The translations under genes were made by a program, and so were the position numbers. Source: SLRI01 sp964460465 (GTDB lineage Bacteria > Pseudomonadota > Alphaproteobacteria > Geminicoccales > Geminicoccaceae). From it: DNA of 64,000 nucleotides. Below, in pieces: positions 25,285-32,712 of the stretch (position 1 is its first letter; each line of letters starts with the position of its first letter). The notes below the pieces were generated by a model that saw only the letters and a list, made by a program, of their open reading frames with translations, made no database searches and was not told the origin of the DNA. The stretch covers positions 6,763 through 70,762 of the forward strand of contig CAYWSB010000006.1 in NCBI GenBank assembly GCA_964460465.1, read 5' to 3'.

Positions 25285-25939
25285 ACGCACCCTCGCGAGC
25301 ACTCTGGCTCTGGCGTGCCTCGCCACGGCGGCGCTGGCCGAGCCACTCGCCGACGGTACGCTCCCCGGGCCGCTGCCCGCCGGGACCTGGACGCTCGATC
25401 CGTCGCACACCAGCGTCCTGGCGCGGGTGAGCCATCTGGGCTTCTCGTTCTACACGGTCCGGTTCGCCACGGTCGACGCCACGCTCGAGCTCGATCCCGG
25501 GAACCCCGCCACGGCCAGCCTTACCGTCGCCGTCGACCCGCGGTCGATCACCACGCACTACCCCTTCGACGACCTCGACTTCGACGCCTACCTCGCCGGG
25601 CCCGAATGGCTCGACGCCGACGCGTTCCCCGAGATCACCTTCCGCTCGACGAACATCAACCGCACCGGCGAGCGGACCGCCGAGGTCGCGGGCGAGCTCA
25701 CCCTCAAGGGCGTGACGCGGCCCCTCACCCTCGCGACCACCTTCAACGGCGGCTATGCCGGCCACGTCTTCGACGCGAACGCGCGAATCGGCTTCTCCGC
25801 CACCGGCAGCCTGTCGCGCTCGACCTTCGGCATCAGCATGGGCCTGCCGGCCGAGGGCTCGACCATCGGCGTCGGCGACGCGGTCGAGATCATCATCGAG
25901 ACCGAGCTGACCCGGCCCCGGGACGACGCCGGTGGCTAG
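25271..25939 (+). CDS. YceI-family periplasmic lipocalin-like protein
   Basis: A 222-residue exported protein. The signal peptide ends ALA (about residue 23). The YceI domain follows: GTWTLDPSHTSVLARVSHLGFSFYTVRF, then ITFRSTNINRTG, AEVAGELTLKGVTRPLTL and IGFSATGSLSRSTFG. The fold is an elongated beta-barrel binding polyisoprenoids or other hydrophobic ligands in the periplasm. The ATG at 25271 overlaps the arsR stop by 14 bases, implying coupled translation. It places a periplasmic lipid-binding step within the ArsR-controlled run. Confidence 0.9.
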   Translation: MSGTRRTLASTLALACLATAALAEPLADGTLPGPLPAGTWTLDPSHTSVLARVSHLGFSFYTVRFATVDATLELDPGNPATASLTVAVDPRSITTHYPFDDLDFDAYLAGPEWLDADAFPEITFRSTNINRTGERTAEVAGELTLKGVTRPLTLATTFNGGYAGHVFDANARIGFSATGSLSRSTFGISMGLPAEGSTIGVGDAVEIIIETELTRPRDDAGG

Positions 25940-26045
25940 CGAACGCGGCGGGGCTGCGGATCGATTACGACCGCTGGCTGTCCGTCAGTCAGGCGCTCGA
26001 TCGCCGGGCGCCCCACCCATGGCAGGAAGAGGGGAGAACGATCCC

Positions 26046-26516
26046 ATGGCCCAGGCAGCGACCGCTACCCGCGACGCTTCGCACACAGCACCCGAGCTCG
26101 CCATCACCCGCAGCTTCAACGCCCCGGCGGCCCTCGTGTTCAAGGCCTGGACCCAGGCCGAGCATCTGGTCCGCTGGCTCGGCCCGAAGAGCCACCCGGC
26201 GCGCGAGGTCGAGGTCGACTTCCGCGAGGGCGGCCGCTGGCGCGCCTGCCTGCGCTCGCCCGCGGGCGAGGACATCTGGATGGGCGGCGAGTACCGCGAG
26301 ATCCGCCCGCCCGACCGGCTGGCGCTGACCTTCGCCTGGGATTCCACCGGCTTCGAGACCCTCGTGACCATCCGCCTCGAGGAGGTCGGCGAGCGCACCG
26401 TCATGCACTTCCACCAGGCACCGTTCGCCTCGGTGGAGAGCCGCGACTCCCACAACGAGGGCTGGAGCGGCAGCTTCGACCGGCTGGCCGAGCACCTCGC
26501 GGCCCGCGCCGCCTGA
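26046..26516 (+). CDS. SRPBCC (AHSA1-type) domain protein
   Basis: A 156-residue helix-grip protein. LAITRSFNAPAALVFKAWTQAEHLVRWLGP is the typical AHSA1/START-like opening and SHNEGWSGSFDRLAEHLA the typical C-terminal helix. Proteins of this type bind hydrophobic ligands and are commonly encoded beside ArsR regulators with unknown function. GGGGAGAAC precedes the ATG at 26046. A 106-base gap separates it from the YceI gene; the next gene follows after 20 bases. Confidence 0.88.
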   Translation: MAQAATATRDASHTAPELAITRSFNAPAALVFKAWTQAEHLVRWLGPKSHPAREVEVDFREGGRWRACLRSPAGEDIWMGGEYREIRPPDRLALTFAWDSTGFETLVTIRLEEVGERTVMHFHQAPFASVESRDSHNEGWSGSFDRLAEHLAARAA

Positions 26517-26536
26517 CCCTTGCCAGGAGACCGACC

Positions 26537-27319
26537 ATGCTCGCACCCCGCATCGCCGGCCGCGACGAGTGGCTGGCCCGACGCCTGGACCTGCTCACGC
26601 GCGAGAAGGCGCTCACCCGGCTGCGCGACCAGCTCGCCGCCGAGCGCCGCCGGCTGCCCTGGGTCCCGGTCGAGAAGGACTATCGCTTCAACGCACCGGA
26701 GGGCCGGGTGACGCTCGCCGACCTCTTCGCCGGCAGGAGCCAGCTGGTCGTCAAGCATTTCATGCTCGGCCCCGGCTGGCAGGAGGGCTGCGTCGGCTGC
26801 TCGTTCGAGTCCGACCATGTCGAGGGTGCGCTCATCCACCTCGAGAACCACGATGTCGGCTTCGTCGCCGTGGCCCGGGCACCCTTGGCCGAGATCCAGG
26901 CGTTCAAGCGGCGCATGGGCTGGCGCTTCCGCTGGGTCTCCTCCTTCGGCTCCGACTTCAACGACGACTACAACGTCTCCTTCACGCCCGAGGCGCTGGC
27001 CGACGGCAGCGCCTGCTACAACTACCGCAAGGGATCCGTGCCCATCGACGAGCTCTCGGGCCTGAGCGTCTTCGCCCGGGACGACCAGGGCCGCGTCTAC
27101 CACACCTATTCGACCTATGGCCGGGGCGCGGAGGAGCTGCTCGGCACCTACGTCCTCCTCGACCTCACGCCCAGGGGCCGCAACGAGACCGGCCCGAACC
27201 GCGATCTGACCGACTGGGCCCGCCACCACGACCGCTACGGCACGGGCGGCCACGTGGCACCCACGGGCCGCTTCGTCCCGGACGATGCGGCCGCCGCCAC
27301 CTGCTGCGGCGGCGGCTGA
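26537..27319 (+). CDS. DUF899 thioredoxin-like protein (long form)
   Basis: A 260-residue DUF899 protein. After an N-terminal helical region (EKALTRLRDQLAAERRRLPW) comes a thioredoxin-like fold with the CxxC motif EGCVGCSF, then RMGWRFRWVSSFGSDFNDDY, VFARDDQGRVYHTYSTYGRG and DLTPRGRNE. The CxxC suggests redox chemistry, but no activity is known for the family. Compared with the paralogue at 27498 it has an insertion before LSGLSVF and a cysteine-glycine tail (TCCGGG) that might bind metal. It belongs to the ArsR-headed run. Confidence 0.85.
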   Translation: MLAPRIAGRDEWLARRLDLLTREKALTRLRDQLAAERRRLPWVPVEKDYRFNAPEGRVTLADLFAGRSQLVVKHFMLGPGWQEGCVGCSFESDHVEGALIHLENHDVGFVAVARAPLAEIQAFKRRMGWRFRWVSSFGSDFNDDYNVSFTPEALADGSACYNYRKGSVPIDELSGLSVFARDDQGRVYHTYSTYGRGAEELLGTYVLLDLTPRGRNETGPNRDLTDWARHHDRYGTGGHVAPTGRFVPDDAAAATCCGGG

Positions 27320-27338
27320 GCGCCGGGGCGCGCCAGCC

Positions 27339-27494
27339 ATGCTCTGCTGCACGCTCGCGGGCATCGCCGGCGCCGCCGCCGGGGGCATCACCCGGCGCCC
27401 GGCGGTGGTGCTCGGGCCCAGGCCAACGAGCGACCTGGTGGCCGAGCTCATGGCGGCTCCGCTCTGCTCCGGCAACCCCACGCGAAAGGAATGA
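27339..27494 (+). CDS. Doubtful short frame between the DUF899 genes
   Basis: The 178-base gap between the DUF899 genes holds a 51-codon ATG frame starting MLCCTLAGIAGAAAGG, with GITRRPAVVLGPRP after it. Its stop lies just before the next ATG. The hydrophobic, glycine-alanine-rich start could be a tiny membrane peptide, but there is no good ribosome site and no recognised family. It may be chance or the remnant of an inserted gene. Confidence 0.2.
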   Translation: MLCCTLAGIAGAAAGGITRRPAVVLGPRPTSDLVAELMAAPLCSGNPTRKE

Positions 27495-27497
27495 GCC

Positions 27498-28166
27498 ATG
27501 TCCGCATTCGCAGCCCCCGCACCCGTCATCGCTTCCCGCGACGTCTGGGCGGCCCAGCGCCGGGCCCTGCTCGCCGAGGAGAAGGCCGCGACCCGGGCCC
27601 TCGACGCCCTCGCCGCCCGCCGCCGCTCGCTGCCCTGGGTCCGGATCGAGAAGGACTACGCGTTCACCGGCGAGCACGGTGCGCTCGGGCTCGGCGACCT
27701 CTTCGGCCAAAACAGCCAGCTCGTCGTCTACCACTTCATGTTCGGCCCGGGCTGGCGGGAAGGCTGCGACGGCTGCTCCTTCGTCGCCGATCATTTCGAC
27801 GGTGCCGACCTGCACCTCCGCCACCACGACGTCAGCCTGGTCGCGGTCTCGCGGGCACCCTTGGCCGAGCTCCTGCCGTTCAAGCGACGGATGGGCTGGC
27901 GCTTCGCCTGGGTGTCGTCGGCGGGCTCCGACTTCAACTACGACTTCGGCGCCACTGACGAGAGGGACCAGGAGCAGCACGGGCTCAGCGTCTTCGCCAG
28001 GGACGAGGATGGCGACATCTTCCACACCTATTCGACCCAGGGCCGCGGCGTCGACCTCCTGATCGGCGCCCACAACATCCTGGACATGACGCCCAAGGGC
28101 CGCAACGAGCAGGGGGTCATGGACTGGGTCCGTCACCACGACCGCTACGCCGCCCGGCCGGCGTGA
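27498..28166 (+). CDS. DUF899 thioredoxin-like protein (short form)
   Basis: A 222-residue paralogue of the preceding DUF899 protein. It keeps the CxxC motif (EGCDGCSF), RMGWRFAWVSSAGSDFNYDF, VFARDEDGDIFHTYSTQGRG and DMTPKGRNEQGVMDW, and lacks the central insertion and cysteine-rich tail of the long form. The two differ at many positions, so the duplication is old or they were acquired separately. AAAGGA precedes the ATG. The BNR-repeat gene follows after 22 bases. Confidence 0.87.
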   Translation: MSAFAAPAPVIASRDVWAAQRRALLAEEKAATRALDALAARRRSLPWVRIEKDYAFTGEHGALGLGDLFGQNSQLVVYHFMFGPGWREGCDGCSFVADHFDGADLHLRHHDVSLVAVSRAPLAELLPFKRRMGWRFAWVSSAGSDFNYDFGATDERDQEQHGLSVFARDEDGDIFHTYSTQGRGVDLLIGAHNILDMTPKGRNEQGVMDWVRHHDRYAARPA

Positions 28167-28188
28167 CGCCAGAAAGCGAGGTGCAGCG

Positions 28189-29268
28189 ATGCCATCCGAC
28201 CTGCTCGTCCTCATCGCCACGGGCAAGGGGGCGTTCATCCTGAAAGGCGACACGAGCCGTCGCGACTTCGCGCTCGAGGGGCCGTTCTGCGACGCCCAAT
28301 CCGTGAACCACGTCGTCGCCGACCCCGCCACCGGCACGCTCTGGGCCGGCGGCGGCGACGGCTGGGTCGGCCCCGCCGTCTGGCGCTCGACCGACCACGG
28401 CGCAAGCTGGACCCGCTTCGACGAAGGCCTCGCCTACCCGGACGGGCAAGACAAGCTCAAATCCGTCTGGTCGCTCGCCCGGGCGCACGGCCGGCTCTAT
28501 GCCGGCGTCGAGGCCGCCGGCCTCTTCGCGAGCGACGACGACGGCGAGACCTGGTCCCACGTCCAGGGCCTCACCGACCACCCGTCGCGCCCCGACTGGG
28601 TGCCCGGCGGCGGCGGCCTCATCCTCCACCACATCGTCGCCCACCCCACCGACCCGGCCCAGCTCTGGGTCGCCATCTCGACCGCCGGCGTCTTCCACAC
28701 CGCCGACGGCGGCCGAACCTGGACGCCCAGGAACCAGGGCACCCGCTGCGACTTCATGGGCGACGGTGCGACCTACCCCGAATACGGCCAGTGCGTGCAC
28801 AGTCTCGCCATGGCGCCGGGCGACGGCGAGCTCCTCTACCAGCAGAACCACTGCGGCATGTACAAGAGCACCGACGGCGGCCGGAGCTGGCAGAGCATCG
28901 AGAACGGCCTGCCCTCCGACTTCGGCTTCGCCACCGCCACCCACCCCCGGGACCCCGAGACCGCCTGGCTCCTCCCCCTGGTCGGGGCCGAGAAACGCTA
29001 CGTCCCCGACGGCAAGCTCGCCGTCTGGCGCACCCGCGACGGCGGCCGATCCTGGCAGGACCTCCGCCAGGGCCTCCCCCAATCCGGCGCCTACCTCTGC
29101 GTGCTCCGCCAGGCCATGGCCACCGACCCCCTCGCCCCAGCCGGCCTCTACTTCGGCACCACCGGCGGCACGATCTTCGCGAGCCCCGACGAGGGCGACA
29201 CGTGGCACGCCGTGGCCCAGCATTTGCCAGCGATCCGCGCGGTCGAGACGGCGGTGATGGACGGATAA
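28189..29268 (+). CDS. BNR/Asp-box repeat beta-propeller protein
   Basis: A 359-residue protein with six Asp-box motifs of the form S-x-D-x-G-x-x-W: STDHGASW, SDDDGETW, TADGGRTW, STDGGRSW, TRDGGRSW and SPDEGDTW, spaced about 40-60 residues apart, as expected of a six-bladed propeller. No signal peptide is visible, so it is probably cytoplasmic. Relatives are annotated as sialidase-like or photosystem-II-stability-like proteins, but the sialidase arginine triad cannot be recognised, so no activity is claimed. It is the last gene of the run and is followed by a GC-rich hairpin. Confidence 0.82.
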   Translation: MPSDLLVLIATGKGAFILKGDTSRRDFALEGPFCDAQSVNHVVADPATGTLWAGGGDGWVGPAVWRSTDHGASWTRFDEGLAYPDGQDKLKSVWSLARAHGRLYAGVEAAGLFASDDDGETWSHVQGLTDHPSRPDWVPGGGGLILHHIVAHPTDPAQLWVAISTAGVFHTADGGRTWTPRNQGTRCDFMGDGATYPEYGQCVHSLAMAPGDGELLYQQNHCGMYKSTDGGRSWQSIENGLPSDFGFATATHPRDPETAWLLPLVGAEKRYVPDGKLAVWRTRDGGRSWQDLRQGLPQSGAYLCVLRQAMATDPLAPAGLYFGTTGGTIFASPDEGDTWHAVAQHLPAIRAVETAVMDG

Positions 29269-29281
29269 ATGAGGAGGAAAT

Positions 29282-29304
29282 GCGGGGAGGCACCGCCTCC
29301 CCGC
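29282..29304. repeat. GC-rich hairpin at the left edge of the AT-rich island
   Basis: A perfect ten-base inverted repeat, GCGGGGAGGC (29282-29291) and GCCTCCCCGC (29295-29304), with a three-base loop. It lies 13 bases after the BNR gene stop and is not followed by a T-run, so it may slow or attenuate transcription, or be a REP-like element. Its core resembles the palindrome at 30114-30135 on the other side of the island. Confidence 0.7.
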
Positions 29305-29406
29305 GGCCCACCAGTTGTTTCGAGGTTGTAGAGAACTAAAATTTCCCATATTCCGTGTGTGTAATGGAACCAGTAAATCCTTGGAGCAACTTTCGGAGGC
29401 CAATGA

Positions 29407-30033
29407 ATGAATATGACAAGTGCGACTTACCTCCTGCAATCTGCTTATACGTTAGGGATTACAAAACAGGTCCAAACCCATGAAAAATGGATTGCGACCT
29501 CCTTCAAGCTCGCCAGCATCGCCGGGAACGCGCACCTAGCTGCGACACAACAAGTTGGCCGACTCGACTTGCTGCTACGTCAAGTTGAGAATGAGAAATT
29601 GGAAAAGATGAGACGCGGCCCACTTTCCGAGGTCGACTTTACTCTAGAGTTACAGTTTTCATTATCAACAAGCTGGCTGCTTCGCACTTATGAAATTGCC
29701 AGAGCCGGCAAAGAACAACTGAAACGGCTCGGCGAAGCCAATCCCAAACTCATCGCGCTGGAGCGCCGGCTAGCCATAGCGCGCATGCCGATTGCGAAAG
29801 GACAAATTCAGGGAATGGACATTGCAGCCAACAAGCAAAACCCCCCGATTTTGGTGAGAGTGGGCGATGCCGTTTCGACACCCTATCAACCTGATGGTTC
29901 GTACATAGTTCCGTCTAGCATCTGCAGTAACACAGGCGCAATTGTATGGTATCCCGTTGATATGAAATCACGAAAAACCATCGCCATCTGCCGACGTGAT
30001 GTGTCAGACGCACTGTTGGCGATTTTTGATTAG
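29407..30033 (+). CDS. Orphan hypothetical protein in an AT-rich island
   Basis: A 208-residue soluble protein with no signal peptide or membrane span. The first 125 residues look mostly helical (QVGRLDLLLRQVENEKLEKM, TYEIARAGKEQLKRLG, ALERRLAIARMPI) and the rest is probably beta-rich (PPILVRVGDAV, GAIVWYPVD, KTIAICRRDV). I do not recognise it. Codons often end in A or T, unlike all neighbours, pointing to recent acquisition. CGGAGG lies seven bases before the ATG at 29407. A terminator follows at 30146. Confidence 0.72.
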   Translation: MNMTSATYLLQSAYTLGITKQVQTHEKWIATSFKLASIAGNAHLAATQQVGRLDLLLRQVENEKLEKMRRGPLSEVDFTLELQFSLSTSWLLRTYEIARAGKEQLKRLGEANPKLIALERRLAIARMPIAKGQIQGMDIAANKQNPPILVRVGDAVSTPYQPDGSYIVPSSICSNTGAIVWYPVDMKSRKTIAICRRDVSDALLAIFD

Positions 30034-30113
30034 ACCCCTCAGAATCCGATCGAACACCTTTTTTCTCTGGCCACTGCTACCTTGAGGAATCAGCAAGCGA
30101 ACAAACGAAGGGT

Positions 30114-30135
30114 GCAGGGAGGCCGGCCTCCCTGC
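30114..30135. repeat. Perfect palindrome at the right edge of the AT-rich island
   Basis: GCAGGGAGGCC (30114-30124) is followed directly by its reverse complement GGCCTCCCTGC (30125-30135), with no loop. The core GGGAGGC/GCCTCCC is shared with the hairpin at 29282-29304. The pair brackets the AT-rich segment and its single gene. Confidence 0.7.
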
Positions 30136-30145
30136 GTCCTTGCCC

Positions 30146-30166
30146 AGCGGCCGCGAGGCCGCTTTT
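30146..30166 (+). terminator. Rho-independent terminator after the island gene
   Basis: A seven-base-pair stem AGCGGCC/GGCCGCT closes a GCGA (GNRA-type) tetraloop and runs into TTTT. With the preceding palindrome it would end transcription from the island gene before the SnoaL-like gene at 30198. Confidence 0.7.
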
Positions 30167-30197
30167 CTGGCTCGTCATCGCCACCGCCGGGAAGACC

Positions 30198-30584
30198 ATG
30201 ACCAGAGCCGGGCTCGTCGATCTCTATCGTGGCTACATCGCGTGCCTGAACGCGCAGGACTGGGGGCGGCTCGGCGACTTCGTGGATGCGGATGTGCGGC
30301 GCAATGGCGAGCGGGTCGGGCTCGGGGGTTACCGGCGGATGCTCGAGGAGGATTTTTGGGCGATCCCGGACCTGCGCTTCGAGGTCCGGCTCTTGGTGGT
30401 CGAGCCGCCCCGCATCGCCGCCCGGCTGGGCTTCGACTGCACGCCCACCGGCATGCTCTTCGGCCTCCCGGTCGACGGCCGGCGGGTCCGGTTCGCCGAG
30501 CACGTCTTCTACGAGATCGCCGAGGGCCGGATCGCGACCGTCTGGTCGATCATCGACCGGGCCGCCATCGCCGCCCAGCTCTGA
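30198..30584 (+). CDS. SnoaL-like ester cyclase family protein
   Basis: A 128-residue protein of the NTF2-like SnoaL superfamily. It starts LVDLYRGYIACLNAQDWGRLGDFV, then has DLRFEVRLLVVEPPRIAARL, the CTPTGMLFGLPVDGRRV segment and EHVFYEIAEGRIATVWSIID. Family members include polyketide cyclases and many proteins of unknown substrate. No polyketide genes are nearby, so only the fold can be stated. It is the first GC-rich gene after the AT-rich island. Confidence 0.82.
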   Translation: MTRAGLVDLYRGYIACLNAQDWGRLGDFVDADVRRNGERVGLGGYRRMLEEDFWAIPDLRFEVRLLVVEPPRIAARLGFDCTPTGMLFGLPVDGRRVRFAEHVFYEIAEGRIATVWSIIDRAAIAAQL

Positions 30585-30645
30585 TTGCCCTTTGCGGCCG
30601 CCGGCCGCATGCTCGGGGCGATGGGACAGCCGAAGGCGGGCGGGA

Positions 30646-30918
30646 ATGGGCGAGACCAGGACGATCGCGATCGAGGTGTCGGAGGCGACCGCCGAGCGGC
30701 TGGACGAGATCGCCCGGACGACCGAGCAGACCACGGCCGACCTCGCCCGCCAGGTCCTCGACCAGTTCCTGAACCACGAGACCTGGAAGCGGCAGGCGAT
30801 CGCCGAGGCCCTGGCCGAGGTCGAGGCCGGCGGCCCGCTGATCGCGCACGAGGACATGATGCGCTGGCTGGCGAGCTGGGGCACCGACAACGAGCTCGAC
30901 CCGACCATCCGCCGCTAG
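30646..30918 (+). CDS. Ribbon-helix-helix antitoxin (ParD/CopG-like)
   Basis: A 90-residue protein. The N-terminal TIAIEVSEATAERLDEIARTTEQTTADLARQVLDQFL is a ribbon-helix-helix DNA-binding unit. The C-terminal part (KRQAIAEALAEVEAGGPLIAHEDMMRWLASWG) matches antitoxin tails that wrap a RelE/ParE-fold toxin. The toxin gene follows after six bases. Such antitoxins normally autorepress their own promoter. The ATG at 30646 follows GGCGGG. Confidence 0.9.
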   Translation: MGETRTIAIEVSEATAERLDEIARTTEQTTADLARQVLDQFLNHETWKRQAIAEALAEVEAGGPLIAHEDMMRWLASWGTDNELDPTIRR

Positions 30919-30924
30919 CCACGG

Positions 30925-31248
30925 ATGCAACTGGTCTGGACGCCGGCTGCCCGTCAGGATCTCCGCGGCATCCGGGCCTGTATCGCCCAACACGACCCGA
31001 ACGCGGCCAGACCGGTCGGCGACCGTATCCGCCGGACGGCCACACGGCTGCTCGCGACGCCCCGCTCCGGCCCGCCCGGTGCCCTCCCCGGCACGCGGCA
31101 GATCGTCGTGACGGGCACCCCCTACCTCATGATCTATCGCATCCTGCCCGACCGCGTCGTGATCTTCCGCGTGCTCCACGGCCGCCAGCTCTGGCCCCAT
31201 CCCGGCAGCTGCCCCCCCCGGCGTGACAGCGCGCGCCGAACGCGCTAG
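30925..31248 (+). CDS. RelE/ParE-family toxin
   Basis: A 107-residue RelE/ParE-fold protein: VWTPAARQDLRGIRACIAQHDPNAARPVGDRI, the RQIVVTGTPYLMIYRI strand pair and VVIFRVLHGRQLWP at the usual C-terminus. About 15 residues follow that point (rich in Pro and Arg), slightly longer than typical. ParE toxins poison DNA gyrase and RelE toxins cut ribosome-bound mRNA; the sequence alone does not decide. It is directly downstream of its antitoxin. Confidence 0.88.
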   Translation: MQLVWTPAARQDLRGIRACIAQHDPNAARPVGDRIRRTATRLLATPRSGPPGALPGTRQIVVTGTPYLMIYRILPDRVVIFRVLHGRQLWPHPGSCPPRRDSARRTR

Positions 31249-31283
31249 GTCGCAGCGTCCCTGGTCAGCGAAGACGGAACCCC

Positions 31284-32681
31284 ATGGCGCATTACGACCT
31301 TTTCGTCATCGGCGGCGGCTCGGGTGGTGTCGCCTGTGCGCGCCGGTCGGCCGGCTACGGCGCCCGGGTGGGCCTCGCCGAGGCCAGCCGGCTCGGCGGC
31401 ACCTGCGTCATCCGCGGCTGCGTGCCGAAGAAGCTGATGCACTACGGCGCCCATTTCGCCGAGGCCTTCCGCCATGCGAAGGGCTATGGCTGGCGGCTCG
31501 ACAGCGCCCCCAAGCTCGACTTCCAGGCGCTCCTGGAAGCCAGGAACAAGGAGATCCAGCGGCTGAACGGCATCTATGCCGGAATGCTGGAGAAGGCCGG
31601 CGTCGCCATCCATGCCGGCCGGGCGCTGATCAAGGGCCACGAGGCCAAGCGTTTTCAGATCGAGGTGGCGGGGCAGACGGTGACCGCCGACAGGGTGCTC
31701 GTCGCGGTCGGCGCCCGGCCGGCGCGGCCGGCGATCCTCGGCATCGAGCACACCCAGACCTCGGACGAGGTTCTCGAGGACGTCTATCCCATGCCGAAGC
31801 GGCTCGCCGTCGTCGGCGCCGGCTATATCGGCGTCGAGCTGGCGAGCATCATGAACGCGCTCGGCGTCGATACCCGGATCATCCTGCGCGCCGACATGCC
31901 GCTCCGGGGCTTCGACGAGGACCTCCGCCGCCACATGACGGCCGAGCTCGAGCGGCACGGCCTGGGGCTCGTCCGCAACACCACGGTGAGCGGCATCGCG
32001 AAGACGGCCGGCGGCCTCCGCCTCGACACCTCGGGCGGACCGATCGAGGCCGACCGGGTGGTCTACGCCACCGGCCGGCCGCCGCTGCCCAACACCAGCT
32101 GGCTCGGCCTCGCCGAGCTCGGCGTGGCCATGGACCCGAGCGGGGCCGTGCACGTGGACCAGGCCTACCGCACCAACGTCGAAGGGCTCTACGCGGTCGG
32201 CGACTGCAGCGACCATGCCGGGGCCGGCCTCGATTCGGGCCAGCACGACCTCACCCCCGTCGCCATCGCCGAGGGTCGGGTGATCGCCGAGACGCTGTTC
32301 AACGACAACCCGCACGAGGTCGCCTACGCCAGCATCCCGACGGCCATCTTCGGCCTGCCGCAGGCGGCCTCGGTCGGGCTCTCGGAAGCGGCCGCCCGCG
32401 CCCGCGGCCACGAGGTGCAAATCTTCGAGACGCGCTTCCGCCCGATGCTCTATACGCTCACCGGCGACGAGAACCGCACCTACATGAAGCTGGTCGTCGA
32501 CGCCCGGACCGATCGGGTCCTCGGGTGCGCGATGGTCGGCGACGATGCGGCGGAGATCATCCAGGGCCTCGCCATCGCCTTGACGGCAGGGGCCACCAAG
32601 GCGCAATTCGATGCAACGGTCGGCGTGCATCCGTCGGCCGCGGAGGAATTCGTCACCCTGTATCAGCCGGCCGAACGCTGA
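31284..32681 (+). CDS. gor: Glutathione-disulfide reductase
   Basis: A 465-residue flavoprotein disulfide reductase. The FAD site is FVIGGGSGGVACAR. The redox cysteines are Cys41 and Cys46 in GGTCVIRGCVPKK. The NADPH site is VVGAGYIGVELASIM and the C-terminal catalytic His-Glu lies in VHPSAAEE. It reduces GSSG with NADPH, maintaining the cytosolic thiol pool. It is 35 bases after the ParE-like gene and 31 bases before the DAHP synthase gene. Confidence 0.95.
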   Translation: MAHYDLFVIGGGSGGVACARRSAGYGARVGLAEASRLGGTCVIRGCVPKKLMHYGAHFAEAFRHAKGYGWRLDSAPKLDFQALLEARNKEIQRLNGIYAGMLEKAGVAIHAGRALIKGHEAKRFQIEVAGQTVTADRVLVAVGARPARPAILGIEHTQTSDEVLEDVYPMPKRLAVVGAGYIGVELASIMNALGVDTRIILRADMPLRGFDEDLRRHMTAELERHGLGLVRNTTVSGIAKTAGGLRLDTSGGPIEADRVVYATGRPPLPNTSWLGLAELGVAMDPSGAVHVDQAYRTNVEGLYAVGDCSDHAGAGLDSGQHDLTPVAIAEGRVIAETLFNDNPHEVAYASIPTAIFGLPQAASVGLSEAAARARGHEVQIFETRFRPMLYTLTGDENRTYMKLVVDARTDRVLGCAMVGDDAAEIIQGLAIALTAGATKAQFDATVGVHPSAAEEFVTLYQPAER

Positions 32682-32712
32682 ACGGGCGACGCTCGACGAG
32701 GGACGAGGGGCC

